From Prinia subflava (Eukaryota > Chordata > Aves > Passeriformes > Cisticolidae): a stretch of DNA of 64,000 nt. Within the stretch, counting starts at the first letter, position 1. Every line of letters starts with the position of its first letter. Shown piece by piece: positions 1 through 12,490 of the stretch. The notes beneath the pieces were generated by a model. That model was not told where the DNA came from, made no database searches, and saw only the letters and a program-made list of their open reading frames with translations. The translations under genes were made by a program, and so were the position numbers. The stretch covers positions 2,033,001 to 2,097,000 of the forward strand of contig NC_086254.1 in the NCBI RefSeq assembly GCF_021018805.1, given 5' to 3'.

Positions 1-1335
1 TCAGTGTCCATGGGAACAGCCAGGGACAGCATTCCTCAGTGTCCATGGGAACAGTCAGGGACAGCATTCCTCAGTGTCCATGGGAACAGCCAGGGACAGC
101 ATTCCTCAGTGTCACTGGAACAGTCAGGGACAGCATTCCTCAGTGTCCATGGGAACAGCCAGGGACAGCATTCCTCAGTGTCACTGGAACAGTCAGGGAC
201 AGCATTCCTCAGAGTCATTGGAACAGCCAGGGACAGCATTCCTGACAGTGTCCATGGGAACAGTCAGGGACAGCATTCCTCACTGTGTGCACTAGAACAG
301 CCAGGGACAGCATTCCTGACAGTGTCCATGGGAACAGTCAGGGACAGCATTCCTGACAGTGTCATTGTAACAGCCAGGGACAGCATTCCTCAGTGTCCAT
401 GGGAACAGTCAGGGACAGCATTCCTCACAGTGTCACTGGAACAGTCAGGGACAGCATTCCTGACAGTGTCATTGTAACAGCCAGGGACAGCATTCCTGAC
501 AGTGTCACTGGAACAGTCAGGGACAGCATTCCTCACTGTGTGCACTAGAACAGCCAGGGACAGCATTCCTGACAGTGTCACTGGAACAGTCAGGGACAGC
601 ATTCCTCAGTGTCCATGGGAACAGTCAGGGACAGCATTCCTGACAGTGTCACTGGAACAGTCAGGGACAGCATTCCTGACAGTGTCCATGGGAACAGTCA
701 GGGACAGCATTCCTCAGTGTCCATGGGAACAGTCAGGGACAGCATTCCTCAGTGTCCATGGGAACAGTCAGGGACAGCATTCCTCACTGTGTGCACTAGA
801 ACAGCCAGGGACAGCATTCCTGACAGTGTCCATGGGAACAGTCAGGGACAGCATTCCTGACAGTGTCATTGTAACAGCCAGGGACAGCATTCCTCAGTGT
901 CCATGGGAACAGTCAGGGACAGCATTCCTCACAGTGTCACTGGAACAGTCAGGGACAGCATTCCTGACAGTGTCATTGTAACAGCCAGGGACAGCATTCC
1001 TGACAGTGTCACTGGAACAGTCAGGGACAGCATTCCTCACTGTGTGCACTAGAACAGCCAGGGACAGCATTCCTGACAGTGTCACTGGAACAGTCAGGGA
1101 CAGCATTCCTCAGTGTCCATGGGAACAGTCAGGGACAGCATTCCTGACAGTGTCACTGGAACAGTCAGGGACAGCATTCCTGACAGTGTCCATGGGAACA
1201 GTCAGGGACAGCATTCCTCAGTGTCCATGGGAACAGTCAGGGACAGCATTCCTCAGTGTCCATGGGAACAGTCAGGGACAGCATTCCTGACAGTGTCACT
1301 GGAACAGTCAGGGACAGCATTCCTCACAGTGTCCA
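1..1335. repeat. Minisatellite, 35-37 bp unit, about 37 copies
   Basis: The region is a continuous tandem array. Every unit ends in 'agggacagcattcct'. Units differ in the first half: 'cagtgtccatgggaacag', 'cagtgtcactggaacag', 'cagtgtcattgtaacag' or 'cactgtgtgcactagaacag', each followed by c or t before the constant part. Length varies between 35, 36 and 37 bp through presence or absence of a 'ga' or 'ca' before 'cagtgtc'. The array starts before the window, so its full length is unknown. It contains several open frames of up to about 160 codons, but these only reflect the absence of stop codons in a repeated unit and are not proposed as genes. The right edge is near 1335, where the sequence becomes unique. 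Confidence 0.97.
250..1290. repeat. 504-bp higher-order duplication inside the minisatellite
   Basis: The rare unit starting 'cactgtgtgcactagaac' occurs at about 281, 535, 785 and 1039. The first and third, and the second and fourth, are both exactly 504 bp apart. The order of variant units between them is the same in both halves: for example the stretch from 390 to 602 reappears at 894 to 1106. The two copies therefore span roughly 250-753 and 754-1257, and agreement continues to about 1290. This implies one segmental duplication of about 14 units after the variant units had formed. An assembly artefact could also produce exact copies. Confidence 0.88.
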
Positions 1336-2196
1336 TCAGAACATTTCCCCAGGGTCAGTCCCCTGGCTGGGGGATGGCTCCTGCCTGTGCTGGGTGGAAA
1401 CATCAGCTGTTCACAGGGCAGGGGGCACTGGGGTTGGTGCTCTGGGGGAGGTGAGGAGGCAAATCCACTGCCCCCAGAGCTGAGGAGTGACTGCAGCATG
1501 GAGCAGCAGCTGAGGGAAGAGAAGCAGCCCACGACAGACACGTCAGCAGAGTCATTTCCAAGCAGCCCCTGCTGCTCACCCTCCTCCCGTGCAGGAGCTG
1601 CAGGACTCCAGCCAGCTCCCAGGGAAAACACCTCCTTGCACCCTGCCCACACTGCATGGAACGGCTTTGCCAACACCACCGGCAGCCTCATCTCAGCCAG
1701 TCAGGAGTTTTCAGCTGCCTACAGAGAGGAACAGAAATGGGCAGGGATCCTTTCTGCCCACCTGCCACCTTAAGCATGATCATCATTTAATAGTAAAATG
1801 GGCAAGAAAAATTCGTTGCATTGATAGTGACAGTGACAAATTCTTACATTACTATTTCTTGTTTAGTAGCCTTGAGCTCCTGTGCTGAGTGATGCAGGAT
1901 GCCCCTGACCACAGAGCCTTTCCCAGAGAGGGCACCAGCGTTCCCCTGTGGGAGGGGAGAGGGCTCAGTGCACATTCCGTGGAAGAGCAAGCTCCTGCAC
2001 TGACACAGGTGCTCACAGGCAGGGCCAGGCAGCCAGAAAAGCACTCTCAGGCTGTCACTGGGCATTTCCACAGCCAGCTGAGATGCATGAACAATTCATA
2101 TAAGGCAACACCAAAAATAAAGCTAATTACTTTAGGCTTATGATAAGAGAGATCTTTTTCTACAGGCAACTTTGCAAGGTCACCTTCCTTGCTTTA
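1336..2196. other. Unique non-coding DNA
   Basis: Moderately GC-rich at first, then AT-rich after about 1780. No repeat family, splice-bounded exon or conserved protein is visible. Open frames here have no recognisable domain and overlap on both strands, as expected by chance. Confidence 0.5.
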
Positions 2197-2198
2197 GT

Positions 2199-2259
2199 CT
2201 CTCTCTTTTCTTTTTCTTTTTCTTTTTTGTTTTGTTTTGTTTTGTTTTGTTTTGTTTTA
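2199..2259. repeat. Pyrimidine tract followed by (TTTTG)n
   Basis: A CT-rich run (2199-2224) passes into about six copies of the pentamer ttttg (2225-2259). This is a simple microsatellite and is probably length-variable. Confidence 0.93.
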
Positions 2260-2375
2260 AACAAACTACATTGAGCTGCTTTCAAAGCTTATCTATTCCT
2301 ACCTCAGGGCAGGAAGGGGTTAAGACCTTAAAAAATACATAGAGATGAATAGAAAGCCAGGATGGCAGGGCAGTG

Positions 2376-2437
2376 TTTTAAAAAAGAAAAGGAGGGGGGG
2401 GGAAAAAAAAGGGAAAAAAGAGAGGGAAAAAAAGAGT
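2376..2437. repeat. A/G-only homopurine tract
   Basis: About 60 bases are nearly all purine, including a run of nine G flanked by runs of A. It is low-complexity. The 72-residue open frame that crosses it is lysine/glycine-rich only because of the tract. Confidence 0.9.
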
Positions 2438-5400
2438 GTTTTCTTACAGTCAAAACAGACCCACAACCCCAGAGTTTAAGGTCACTTCCTCTCCTGCAGT
2501 GCTGGCAGCAATGCTGTCAATCAGCACGGGGTGCTGGCGGTGTCCCTTGCTGTGAGGACAGTGGCACAGCACAGGAGTAACATTTACCCGCTGGGAAAGG
2601 GGGATGGGGACACAGCTCTCAATTGATTCCAAAGGTCCTTTGGGAAAGATGGAGCCTCTGCTTTATTAGCACTGACATTCAGCTCTCAGAGTAGCAAGCT
2701 GATACCTATTTAATTTAAAGCCATTTTCCAACAGGGAAATCTGTCAGGGAAGCGCAGCCAGCACCAACCCGGAGCAGAGCTCCTGGTGGGACAGGACACC
2801 TCCACACACAGCCTCAGCTGCAGAAATGGGTTCATCTCCAACAGGGAAGGAGGCCACTGTGCTCCACACTGCCTGCTCCTGAGCTTGCTCAAGTGTTGAT
2901 CTAGTGAGGGGAAAAATAACAGCACAGCCACCTTCGTGTTTCTTTTGTGAGGAGAGTCTGCCATGGACAGACACGACCCTGTGCACCCAGGCAGAACCTC
3001 ACCCTTGCCTTCAGCCTGTGACATTTCTTTGTGCAAGTCCCTCAGGCTTCTACACTGCTGCTCTTACATGCTGAGGGAGGTCTTGACTTCATTTTAGAAA
3101 TAGATTATTAGCTGCGTGACAGACTAGGGTCTTTCAGGATAAGATATCATTATTCTTCCATCAAAAATTCCTCCTCAGACGATGGCACTGACCTGCTGCT
3201 GCCTGGCTGCCACTGTCTGTGTCACCCTGTGAGTGCACACTGGGCTGGGCTCGTGTCACAGCCCTGTGTGACCACACCAGGAAATGATAAAATGAGGACA
3301 AGGTCTGGGGCAGGCTCAGGAAAGCCCTGGGAAGTGAGCACGGCTTTGGCTCATTAACCAGACTTGAGGTAACAGTGAAGCCAGAGGAGCTGCACACCAA
3401 CACCCCACACCAGATCAGACTCCAAAAGATGCAAATACCAGCTTGGTGTAATTGAGTATCACGTAAGGAATCTGGGCATCTGCTTCTCACTGATCCCTTA
3501 AAGCTTAACTCCTTCATCCGTCTTGTGAACTACAAGGGTCTGTCTATAAGCAAACATCCTGATGAAGCTGCTCCACAATTTAGATTTTAGCTAAATCCTA
3601 ATCCAGACTAAGAAGATCTATAGAATTATGCAAAAAATTTCCCCATCACAAACCAGAAACATATCTGAGAAAAGGTTTCCATGGAATTCCCAGGCTGCTC
3701 TCTCATCTCCCAGTCTTTGCAATGCTCCTGAGGCAGTGACACAAGAGCCTAGCAGTGCACTTCCAGCCAGACACATTGACTTTCAGTGCACTGATTGTGG
3801 GAGCCAGGATTATTGAAGGAAATTAAAGGCTATTGCTGTTTTCTTATATACTCCTCAGTGAATTATTCCAAAAAGGAAAAATATGAGACTATCTATCAAA
3901 ATCATACAGATCCAATCAGTGCTGTGCCCATGTCTGTCTGTGTTTAGACCCAGAGGTATTAAATGTCTAATGTAATTATACATTAAATACTGTGCAGTGT
4001 TCAGCCCTACAAGGATTACATTACATGTATAAACGTGCCCACACACAGACACTTCTAGACAAATCTTTGAGTTTTGACTGCAGCCATGATAAAATCAGTT
4101 TGCAGCTGTGCAGGGGACTCTCCCCAGGTCAGTACTGAGCACTGGCTGTTCCACACAGACTCCGCTCTTGGACAGAAATGGCTGTGGAAACACAGGCTGT
4201 GGTTTGACTTTTGAAGAGGATGAAAGAAGAAAACGTGACAGCAATGGATATGCTGGACTGCAGAGCTGACACATTTCCTTGTATATTTATATGTACACAC
4301 ACCTCTGGTCTGAGAGGTGCCAAGCTCAGTGTCCCCTGACGTGCTGAGTGCCAGGAGGGAGGGCAGGATGTGCCCTGGGTGACCTGCCAGCACAGCCAGC
4401 TTCCCCTGCCACTGGCTGTGCATGCTGGACAGCAAACCACAGCTGCAGCAGGCACTTCCATCCCTGGAGACTTGCTGCTTTGTGTTTGCCCAGTGCTGTG
4501 AGCAGCCTGTCCTGTAAGGCCCTTGCAGCTGCCAAGCTCTCAGGGCAGGCCAAGCGTGGCTGCGGTCGGGCTCTGACTTTCCCAGGGCCCTCCAAGAGCC
4601 ACTTTGGGTAAAAACAACATAAGCAAGTGTAAAGCTGCCAGAGTCGTGGTCAGGGAACATCTGTAGGTGCTTGTTCACTCTCACAAACAAGGATCACTCA
4701 GAATAGCTGAACAGACACTTCCTTCCTGCTGGAGGCAGACGAGCTGTGCCCCACAGTAGCTGAGCACCCCAGCACCTCTAACATTCCAAACCTGATCACC
4801 CTTCAGACATGGAGAAAATTTAAAATATTCCTTTTACACAGAGATGCCAAATTTCACCTACCTATAAACAAGTGTGTTTAAATTAAAAAACTAACCTAGA
4901 GGCCTCGTTGCCTGGGCTGCTGCACTATCAAGGAAAATCAAGAACCTTCAAAAAGCCATTCAGGCCCTGGAGCGGGCTCATTTCTGTCCTCCTGGACCCT
5001 AAGGAGATGAGATCCCTAATTCAGACCTAGTACATGCTTGAAGTTAGAGCAGAAAGGATCCAAATCTGAGCTGCCCAGAATGAGAAGGGAAAGCTTACCC
5101 TGATTTTGATTTTGAACTCACAAATTCCTAAAACAGCTCTCACTATCCCTTCCCTGCCGTGTGCAGGCCCCCACACAGGTCACTCCCCCTGGTACCCTCC
5201 AGCAATCAGCTGCTGGTACCTCCCAGGGCAGGCAGTCCCATCAGACAGCCAGAACTAATGGTTTTAAATATTCCTCATGAACATGTAAGATATCCATGTA
5301 ATCAGTCCACTGCCCAAGGCCAGGAGAGATTTGGTTTTAACAGAGGTGTCTTTTTGAAAAGACTGAGATTTTATGTTAAACCATTTCTCAACCCCACACA

Positions 5401-6594
5401 AACCTGCAAGGCAAGAAAAATGCATTATAAAATCTCTGGGGCACTATGCCAAGGCACTTTTTGGAACACTTTTTTAGTATATCTAATATTTTTAGATTCA
5501 TTACAGATTTAGATTTATACCTTCTTTTGGTCTCAGAGTGACCACTAGTTGAGGTCACAAAAACAGCACCTCTTTCAGTAATCTCTCTCCACAGACAGTG
5601 GAAGGACCCAGATCTCTCTCTGTCATCTTCTGTCTGTGCTGAGGAGAAAAATGGATTTTGTGCTCCCGGTTTCTCTCATGAACACACCACAGTGATATTC
5701 AAGCACTGAATGAGCTCGTTTGCAAAGAGCAAAAACAAGAAAACCTTCAATCTGAACCTTAAGCCAAGGAGGGAGGAGATTTTGGCTTGTCTTTGTTTTC
5801 CCCCTTTTTACATGGATGGGGGAGAAAAAAGTCTGGGAAGCTGGTGAGACACAGCAGGAGCAGGAGCCAGCAGCAGGGCTCTCCCTGGCACCAAGGGCTG
5901 CCTTCCCCCAAGGCCTCCCACCATCTCCAGGAGCAAAGGACAACACAGAGCTCTGGCACCCACCAGGGCCATCCCCAGGAGCAGAACAGCTCTCTCCTGG
6001 CAGCAGGCAGAGCCCTGGTGGGGAGAACAGAGCCCCTGAGGAGGGAGGGGACTGCCTGGCAGGGTGAGGTGTCCCTGTCACCTCCCACACACCCTAGGGC
6101 GCCTCTCTCCCCAAACCTGCCAGCCCGACCCCTCCGCTCCTCATGCCACTGCTGTGTCCCCTCTGCTGCAGACACAGCTTATTTCAGAGGGAACCTGCAC
6201 ATGGAAGCACAGAACACAGCAGGTGATGAACCTCAGGGACACCCAGGTCAAGGAATCCAAACCAAGTCATGAGACAGAGGCAGAATGGAACCAGCACAAA
6301 ACTGCTCTGAGAAGCAGCTGATTCTCTCCATCCAGGCAGTGCTGGCAATGTATTCTAACACAGCTCCAGCTTTAACTCTCCTGGATTGACAACAGAATTG
6401 AATTACCCTTCCAAATCTCTCTCTTTCAACTTGTCATAAGTTTTTTTTAATCCAACAAGAAGCACTTCCTTGGCAGAGTTGCCATTGTTGTATTTTTTCC
6501 AGCTTTTCTGATTTAGGGATTTAATCTTTTTAGCCATGAATTGACTTCTCTGAACTAGCACTCACAGAAGAAAAAAAAAATCAGCTCTTGCTTG
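2438..6594. other. Unique non-coding DNA
   Basis: I see no exon, RNA gene or repeat family that I can support. Long frames on the minus strand around 4055-4690 and 3161-3517 have no recognisable domain, poor codon bias and no plausible splice or promoter context. The segment probably belongs to the first intron of the minus-strand gene starting at 17989, or to its 3' flank. Confidence 0.45.
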
Positions 6595-6670
6595 CTATGC
6601 AAGCTGCCAAGTAAGTTCCTAGGACCAGATGGAATGGATCCTGGGCTTTTAAAGGAGATCACTGACAATC
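6595..6670 (+). mobile_element. Relic of CR1-type LINE reverse transcriptase
   Basis: Codons 6619-6666 read LGPDGMDPGLLKEITD. This matches the conserved 'GPDGI.P..LKEL' block near the start of reverse transcriptase in non-LTR retrotransposons of the CR1/L2 group. The flanking sequence carries stops and no further domain, so this is a short, dead fragment of ORF2. It is older than the CR1 3' ends elsewhere in the window, judging by divergence. A chance match is possible because only 16 residues support it. Confidence 0.5.
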
Positions 6671-9600
6671 ACAGAGAACACAACAAACACAGGCAAAGTT
6701 TCAAGAGGGCTGAACAAAGATTGATCACCACACAGAAATGACAGAACACTAAACAAGGAAATAGAAGCACTATCTGTTCATCTCCAACATCTGTATTGTG
6801 TAGAACACTGGAAGCTACAATCCAGCTTGAATAAAGCTACAGAGTAATGCAAGCCACGTGCACCCCTGGGATGGGGACCCCAACACAGGGCTCAGCACCA
6901 CCACTCTGCCAGCTCTCGCTGCTCAGGATTCATTTCCAGACGTGCACAGCAAACAGAAACATCAGCTATAGGGGAAAGGAGATGTTTAAACCATTGCTGA
7001 GAGCCACAGATGAAGTTTGCCTTGAAGCACAACTTTACCAAGGTATTGTAGAGCTGCCACACAGCTGAAGAGGGTGGACAGAAAGAGCAGCTACAGGGCT
7101 TGCAGAAGATTTCTGTGATTGTCACTGAGCTATAGGCAGCATTTGTGCATAGGCATCACTTAATTCCCCTCCTTTAAGCTCCTCTGCCTTCGTTCCCAGT
7201 TTATATTTGGATGCTCAAGAAAGGAACTATTTAGTTACTGAACTCAAGTTTATGATACAGGCAGTGAAATTGAATCCCATCTTTTAAGCAGATTAGGACC
7301 TACACACAGACCTTTGAACCTGCTGTGTTACCGTGTTGGCTTTCACAGCTCATCCCCAAAGGAATAAAATTACTCCATTTAATTAGACTCCAGCTCTCCT
7401 CATCTGCCCCCAGAAGTTTCCTGTCACCTCATTCAATTGTGAATGTAATTTAGACTTAAAGGTTTGTCCTGATTTTTCAGTGGGGTGCTGAAGAGCTTTG
7501 CAATGCAGTAATTCACCTATCTTCAAACTTTTCTGGGGACACTACAATGGAAATGCTGCTTGCCTTCTCTTGGTTCTGTGCCTTGTCCAATGGCCCCAGA
7601 GAAGAGCATTGGAATTCTTTCCAAAATGCTGCATGACAATACTTGGTAACACTCATACTTTCACACCATCTTATGGCTGGAGAAAATGAAGCACAGAGAG
7701 AGTCCTTCCCAGACCCAGAGCACTTTGAGCAAAAATGATGAATCCAGCAATTAGTGCCACGCTGTAATCACTGTGTGACATGCCTTTGTCTGCAGGTAAC
7801 AACCACAGCCAGATCCAAAGCTGCAGAGCTGGGTGGGTGTTTTAGAAGGTGTTTTATGCAGCAGCCATCACACAGGACAAGCTGTTTCAGAAAGAGCTGC
7901 CCCAGTGCCACCAGAACAGAGAATGGCTGTGCAGGGCCAGATCAAAGGCTCAGCTTGCTCAGCATCCTCTTTCCAACAGTGGCCATAAATGGGTGTCCAA
8001 AGGAAGAGAATAAAAATAGGAGAAGTACATATAATACTCCTCTCTCTCTATTTATATGCCTACATCTTTCCCCCAGCAGTCACTCGCAGCTCACTGAGCT
8101 CTTGACAGGGTTTCTGCCTGTTCAGTGGCAAGCCATTGATTTATTTTCCATTAATTGGCCCACTTTCCCACAAGTGATGCAAACTTTTAGCATCTACAGT
8201 TTCCTTCACAACACCCAGCTGCACTGGCCAAGCCCTTCCCAAAGAACCACCTACTCCTGCTCTCCTCCAGCCGGGCTCTTACCAACTTCTTTGGTATCTC
8301 CGTGTCCTTGTGTCAGCAGGCACTGAACAGTTCCCATCCCCCTGGTGTCCTGCCCGAATTCACAAACCTCTGTCACGTCTCCTTTCCTTACCCACCCAGC
8401 TGAGGGGTTGTAGCTCGCTCAGTTCCTCCTCACAGAGGCAGTCCCACCCTCTGAACAGCCTTGCATTTCTTCTCTGAGCCCTCAGTGTCTGCGAGTCTTT
8501 GGAGAGGGAATGACGAGAGCAGCACAAGGCCATGGCTCAGGAAAATCAGGAATTTCTGTTCCATCACTGCAAAGTTCCCTGTTCCATCCTTAGGATGCTC
8601 CCTTGTCTTTAACTGATTAGTCTTTTACACCACTACTGAGCAATATGCTGCTGATTTGATGTTAATATCCATTATAACCCCAAAGTCTGTGCCTAGAAAT
8701 GGAGTTAGAAACACCCTGATTTCACTTGTGCATGGAAATCAGCTCAGAGTTCATCATTTCATTAGGACTGTTTTAGGGAGGTCATCAGAGTCCCTAAAAA
8801 CAGCGTAAAGCACCCGTGCTTTGGCCCAGGACGGCTGTTAAAGTGAATTTCAGCACACTAATCCCACTCAGAATCCCCTCTCCACCCCATGCTCTGTCCC
8901 TGCACCTGCCCCACACTGTAATAAAACAGGATTTTAACAGGCCTGGTGCTCTTTCATACAACCAGTGTCTTCAAATTTGCTTTAAAAGCACATATAAATT
9001 TTTCATTGAGCAGACAATGCTGCTCTCACATCTGATTGCAAACAAGATTATTTTTTCTCCCAAACAAATCCAATAACTTGATTATCTGCTCTGGTCTGTT
9101 CTTATTTTTTTCTGCTGTACAATTTTCAAATATTTGCAGTTGTAAGTCTTTCAAAGCTTTAATTTGCTTAAAATGATTCACAAGCACCTTGTTAATCTTT
9201 TATCAGTTTTATTACAAACTGTAAACAAAACCCAGTTCTTAAATAATTAAAGGGCAGAACTAGCCCTCAGGCAAATGAAGTCCAGGAGGGGAGAATAAAA
9301 AATTTAAAAATCAGAGTAAGCCTGTAATTTTTTTTCCTTCCCATCTACAGAATTGGTGAATCTAGCTTCAAAACAGAGAGGGATTCAAAAAGAACAGATT
9401 GTGTGTGACATCCCCCCAGCCAGTTTCTCTCAACTACTGTGTCCTGAATATTAATCCATCAAGTACCTACCCGTTAGTGGTTACAGAGTTAAACTCACCA
9501 CAGGCTCTCGAGGCAGAGGTTGGGTCCCCAACAGTGGCTCAGGAGAATCCCTGTGCATTTCTGTGTGCCCAGCAATGCCTGAGCCTGCTTCCTTACCACC

Positions 9601-9824
9601 CCAAGGATCCCTCCCAGACAGCAGGCCCAGGGAAGGCAGCTGGAGCACATTCCTGTCCCTGGGGACACCCCAGCACCTCCTGCTGCCACCCCTGGGCACA
9701 ACTCACCGGGCACAGCCATGGCAGGACTCGGGCTGCTCCTGCACACCCCTGCAGTCCAAAGCTCTTGGCATGGTGGGGACAGCAGCCCCTGCTTGGAGGA
9801 ACCCCACAGAAACCCCAGAAAGGA
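6671..9824. other. Unique non-coding DNA
   Basis: AT-rich sequence with short runs of T or A and no recognisable gene. The 190-codon frame at 7754-8326 has no domain and reads through pyrimidine-rich, intron-like DNA. Confidence 0.45.
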
Positions 9825-10235
9825 GGCACCAGGATGGGCAGAGGGATGGAGCAGCTCTGCTGGGAGGGAAGGCTGGGAGAGCTGGGAATGTTCACCTGGA
9901 GAGGAGAAGCTTTGGGGAAACCTCACTGTGACCTTGCAGTGCCTGAAAGAGTCACAGCAAAGATGGAGAGACAATTTCCAAGGTCTGGAGGGACAGGACA
10001 AGGGGGAATGGCTTCCCAGTGCCAGAGGGCAGGGATGGATGGGATACTGGGAGGGAATTCTTCCCCATACCTGGCACAGCTTGCCCTGAGAAGCTGCCCC
10101 ATCCCTGCCAGTGTGCAGGGGCTTGGACAGGGTTTGGAGCAACCTAGGACAGTGGAAGGTGTCCCTGCCCAAGGCAGGGGGTGGGATGGATGTGTTTGAA
10201 GGTCCCTTTGAACCCAAGGCAGTCTGTGGCTTCAT
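9825..10235 (+). mobile_element. CR1 LINE, 5'-truncated 3' end
   Basis: The sequence follows the CR1 3' region in order: 'gagctgggaatgttcacctgg', a 'gaggagaagctttggggaaacc' segment, 'cagtgcctgaaagagtcac', then 'gtttggagcaacctaggaca', 'gtggaaggtgtccctgccc' and a decayed tail 'ggtccctttgaaccc'. It lacks ORF1 and nearly all of ORF2, as most avian CR1 copies do. Divergence from the usual bird consensus is moderate. Long frames on both strands here (266 and 316 codons) are artefacts of this element and its GC-rich flank. Confidence 0.9.
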
Positions 10236-11734
10236 CAAAGCACAGAGAACAGCCCTGCTCAGGTGTCCTCCCTGCAGCCAGCATTGAACCAGGAGCGTTT
10301 TCATCACACCTCGAGCGGGAGTCAGCGAGTCCAGCCCAGCAGGCCTGGGCAGATCCCAGAGGGGAGCTGGAGTCTGTACCAGGGAGGGCAAACTCCACAT
10401 AGGGATGCTGAAATTGAGGAAAAAGCCTGCCTGGAACCCTGACATGACAGCAGGTGATGGCAGCAGGAGTCAGGAGCTGGGCTGTAAATGAGGGGCTCCA
10501 GGCAGGAGCCCTCACACAGAAGACACACACAGGGTGATGGCAGAGCTGAGTCTGGTCACCTGTAAAAGGGACTGCTACATCCACACCTTGACATAAAACT
10601 CACTTCCAATTATTCAGATGGACAACTGTCATTTAATGTAATTAAAGTAATTATCACTGCTGTTACAACCTCCTGTCATCCACCAATGCCTCAACCCAGC
10701 TGTGCTGCAGGACGGTGCTCGCTGTGGCTGTACAAGCATTTCAGAAATTTTGATACAAAACTTCCAGGTTTTTAATGTATTGAGAAGTTCCTAAGGTATT
10801 CAAAATGGCATTTCCTTCTAGTTACAGAAAAGACCACTTCTAATGAAGCTTTCCAAAGCATTGCAATTGGAAGAAAACTTAAGGAACTACGAAGGCAAGA
10901 CCAAGCAAATTCTAATTATCTTTTGAAGGCTACACTACCATGCACACAAAAATGGATTTAAATGCATTACAGACCTAAAATGTGTAATGGATGCATTGCT
11001 GGCCTATTACATGCAGTTCATTGTGCAAAGGTTTTTGGTTGTATGTTTTGTGCAGTGGGCTGTAAAAGTTGCTTAACAGAAGAAAATACATTTGATTAAA
11101 AATTTACATCAGAAGAATGTAACAGGGTTTTTTTTTTCCCTGCTATTTTATCACCACTGACTATTCCCATCAGTATTCAGTTCTTCTCAGTCTCACAAGA
11201 ATATGCAAAAAACAAGGACTAAAGATGGAAAAGTTTGAGGTCTAGATGCTAATCCATATTAAAGACAACGCTGTCCAGAAGCTGTTTCCAGGTGAAAAAA
11301 AATGCATATATTCCCAATTATAAGTGGGAGGACCCTAAAGTGTCACTGAGATGCTTAAATAGTTCTGCTCCAGTGACTCCTTTGTGAGAAATCTCAAGGG
11401 GAAAGCGGGTGGTGCTTGGATTTCCTGATGCTGTGAGTCCCACGGGCTCCCAGCACCTGCCCGGGCAGGAGCAGCCCTTGAGTCACCCTGACACACAGCA
11501 TGCAACACTGCCCCACATCAAGGAAGAAAAGGCCTTTTATATCTCTACCATATTCCCAGGAAAGCCTAAAGAACTTAGAGGCCCTTGCTGATTTAGAGCA
11601 AAAAGCAACCAGCAAATGTTCAATGTGCAGCATGAAAAGGAATCAGAAAGATTTTACAGCTTAGGTAAACACCCTCATCCAAAAGCACACAGGAACCAAC
11701 CACCGAGAACTGGCAAACTAAGAAAGATCCATTT
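10236..11734. other. Unique non-coding DNA
   Basis: Contains an AT-rich stretch (10580-11340) with no exon signal or known repeat. Confidence 0.45.
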
Positions 11735-11792
11735 AAGTCAAAATAAATGAGCAAATACATAAATAAGGCAAAATAAGTAAATAAATATGTAC
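11735..11792. repeat. Degenerate (AAAT)n microsatellite
   Basis: Repeated aaat/aaataa words with interruptions, for example 'aaataagtaaataaatatg'. Confidence 0.8.
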
Positions 11793-12155
11793 TTCAGTTG
11801 GTTCTGCAGCCCAGGAGCAAATGAAAGCCGGGGGAGCCAACCCACCCCTCTGGGGCTGGAGACTGCACAGGGATGGAATTCCTCCCCCTGGCCCCAGCCC
11901 TGCCTGCCTCTCACTGGGGTTACCAGGCCCTGCAGGCACAAGGCCGTGTTTGGTGCTGTGCTCCAGCCCAACCCAGCCCGCGAGCCTGGGAGGAGAAAGA
12001 ACCTCCTGAGCCCCCTGCCAGCCCCGGGCCAGGCACAGCAGCTGGGCAGGCTGCAGACACCACTGGCAAGCTCCTTGCGTTCACTGAAAGGCCAGAGAAA
12101 ATCAAAATGCAGGCATGAAAGGCCAAGACACGAAGCAAGGCAGCTCTGGGTGAAA

Positions 12156-12197
12156 GGGCACTCACAGGGCACTCACAGGGCACTCACAGGGCCACTC
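12156..12197. repeat. 11-bp tandem repeat, about 3.5 copies
   Basis: The unit 'gggcactcaca' occurs three times in a row, followed by a partial fourth copy with one inserted c. Copies are identical, so the event is recent. Confidence 0.9.
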
Positions 12198-12271
12198 AAA
12201 CAAGCCAGGCAGGGGAAGAGCTGAGTCCAAGCAAGCACAGGCTCCTGAAGCACAAGGGCACATTTGGCTCA

Positions 12272-12490
12272 GAGATTAGGACAAAATCCTTCCCTGTGAG
12301 GCGGGCAGGCCCTGGCACAGGTGCCCAGAGCAGCTGTGGCTGCCCCTGGATCCCTGGCAGTGCCCAAGGCCAGGCTGGACAGGGCTTGGAGCAGCCTGGG
12401 ACAGTGGAAGGTGTCCCTGCCCATGGCAGGGGTGGCACTGGATGGGCTTTAAAGACCTTTCCAAGCCAAACCATTCCATGATTTTATGAT
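12272..12490 (+). mobile_element. CR1 LINE 3' end
   Basis: A close match to the avian CR1 3' end: 'ggcaggccctggcacaggtg', 'cagctgtggctgcccctgga', 'tggacagggcttggagcagc', 'gtggaaggtgtccctgccc', 'ggatgggctttaaagacctt' and the tail 'ccattccatgattttatgat'. It is 5'-truncated and only about 220 bp long. It is less diverged than the copy at 9.8 kb. Confidence 0.94.

Noticed and set aside
4..1290. Open frames of up to 159 codons in the first 1.3 kb
   Set aside because: They are translations of a tandem repeat with no stop codon; several frames on both strands are open at once and none has a promoter or splice context.
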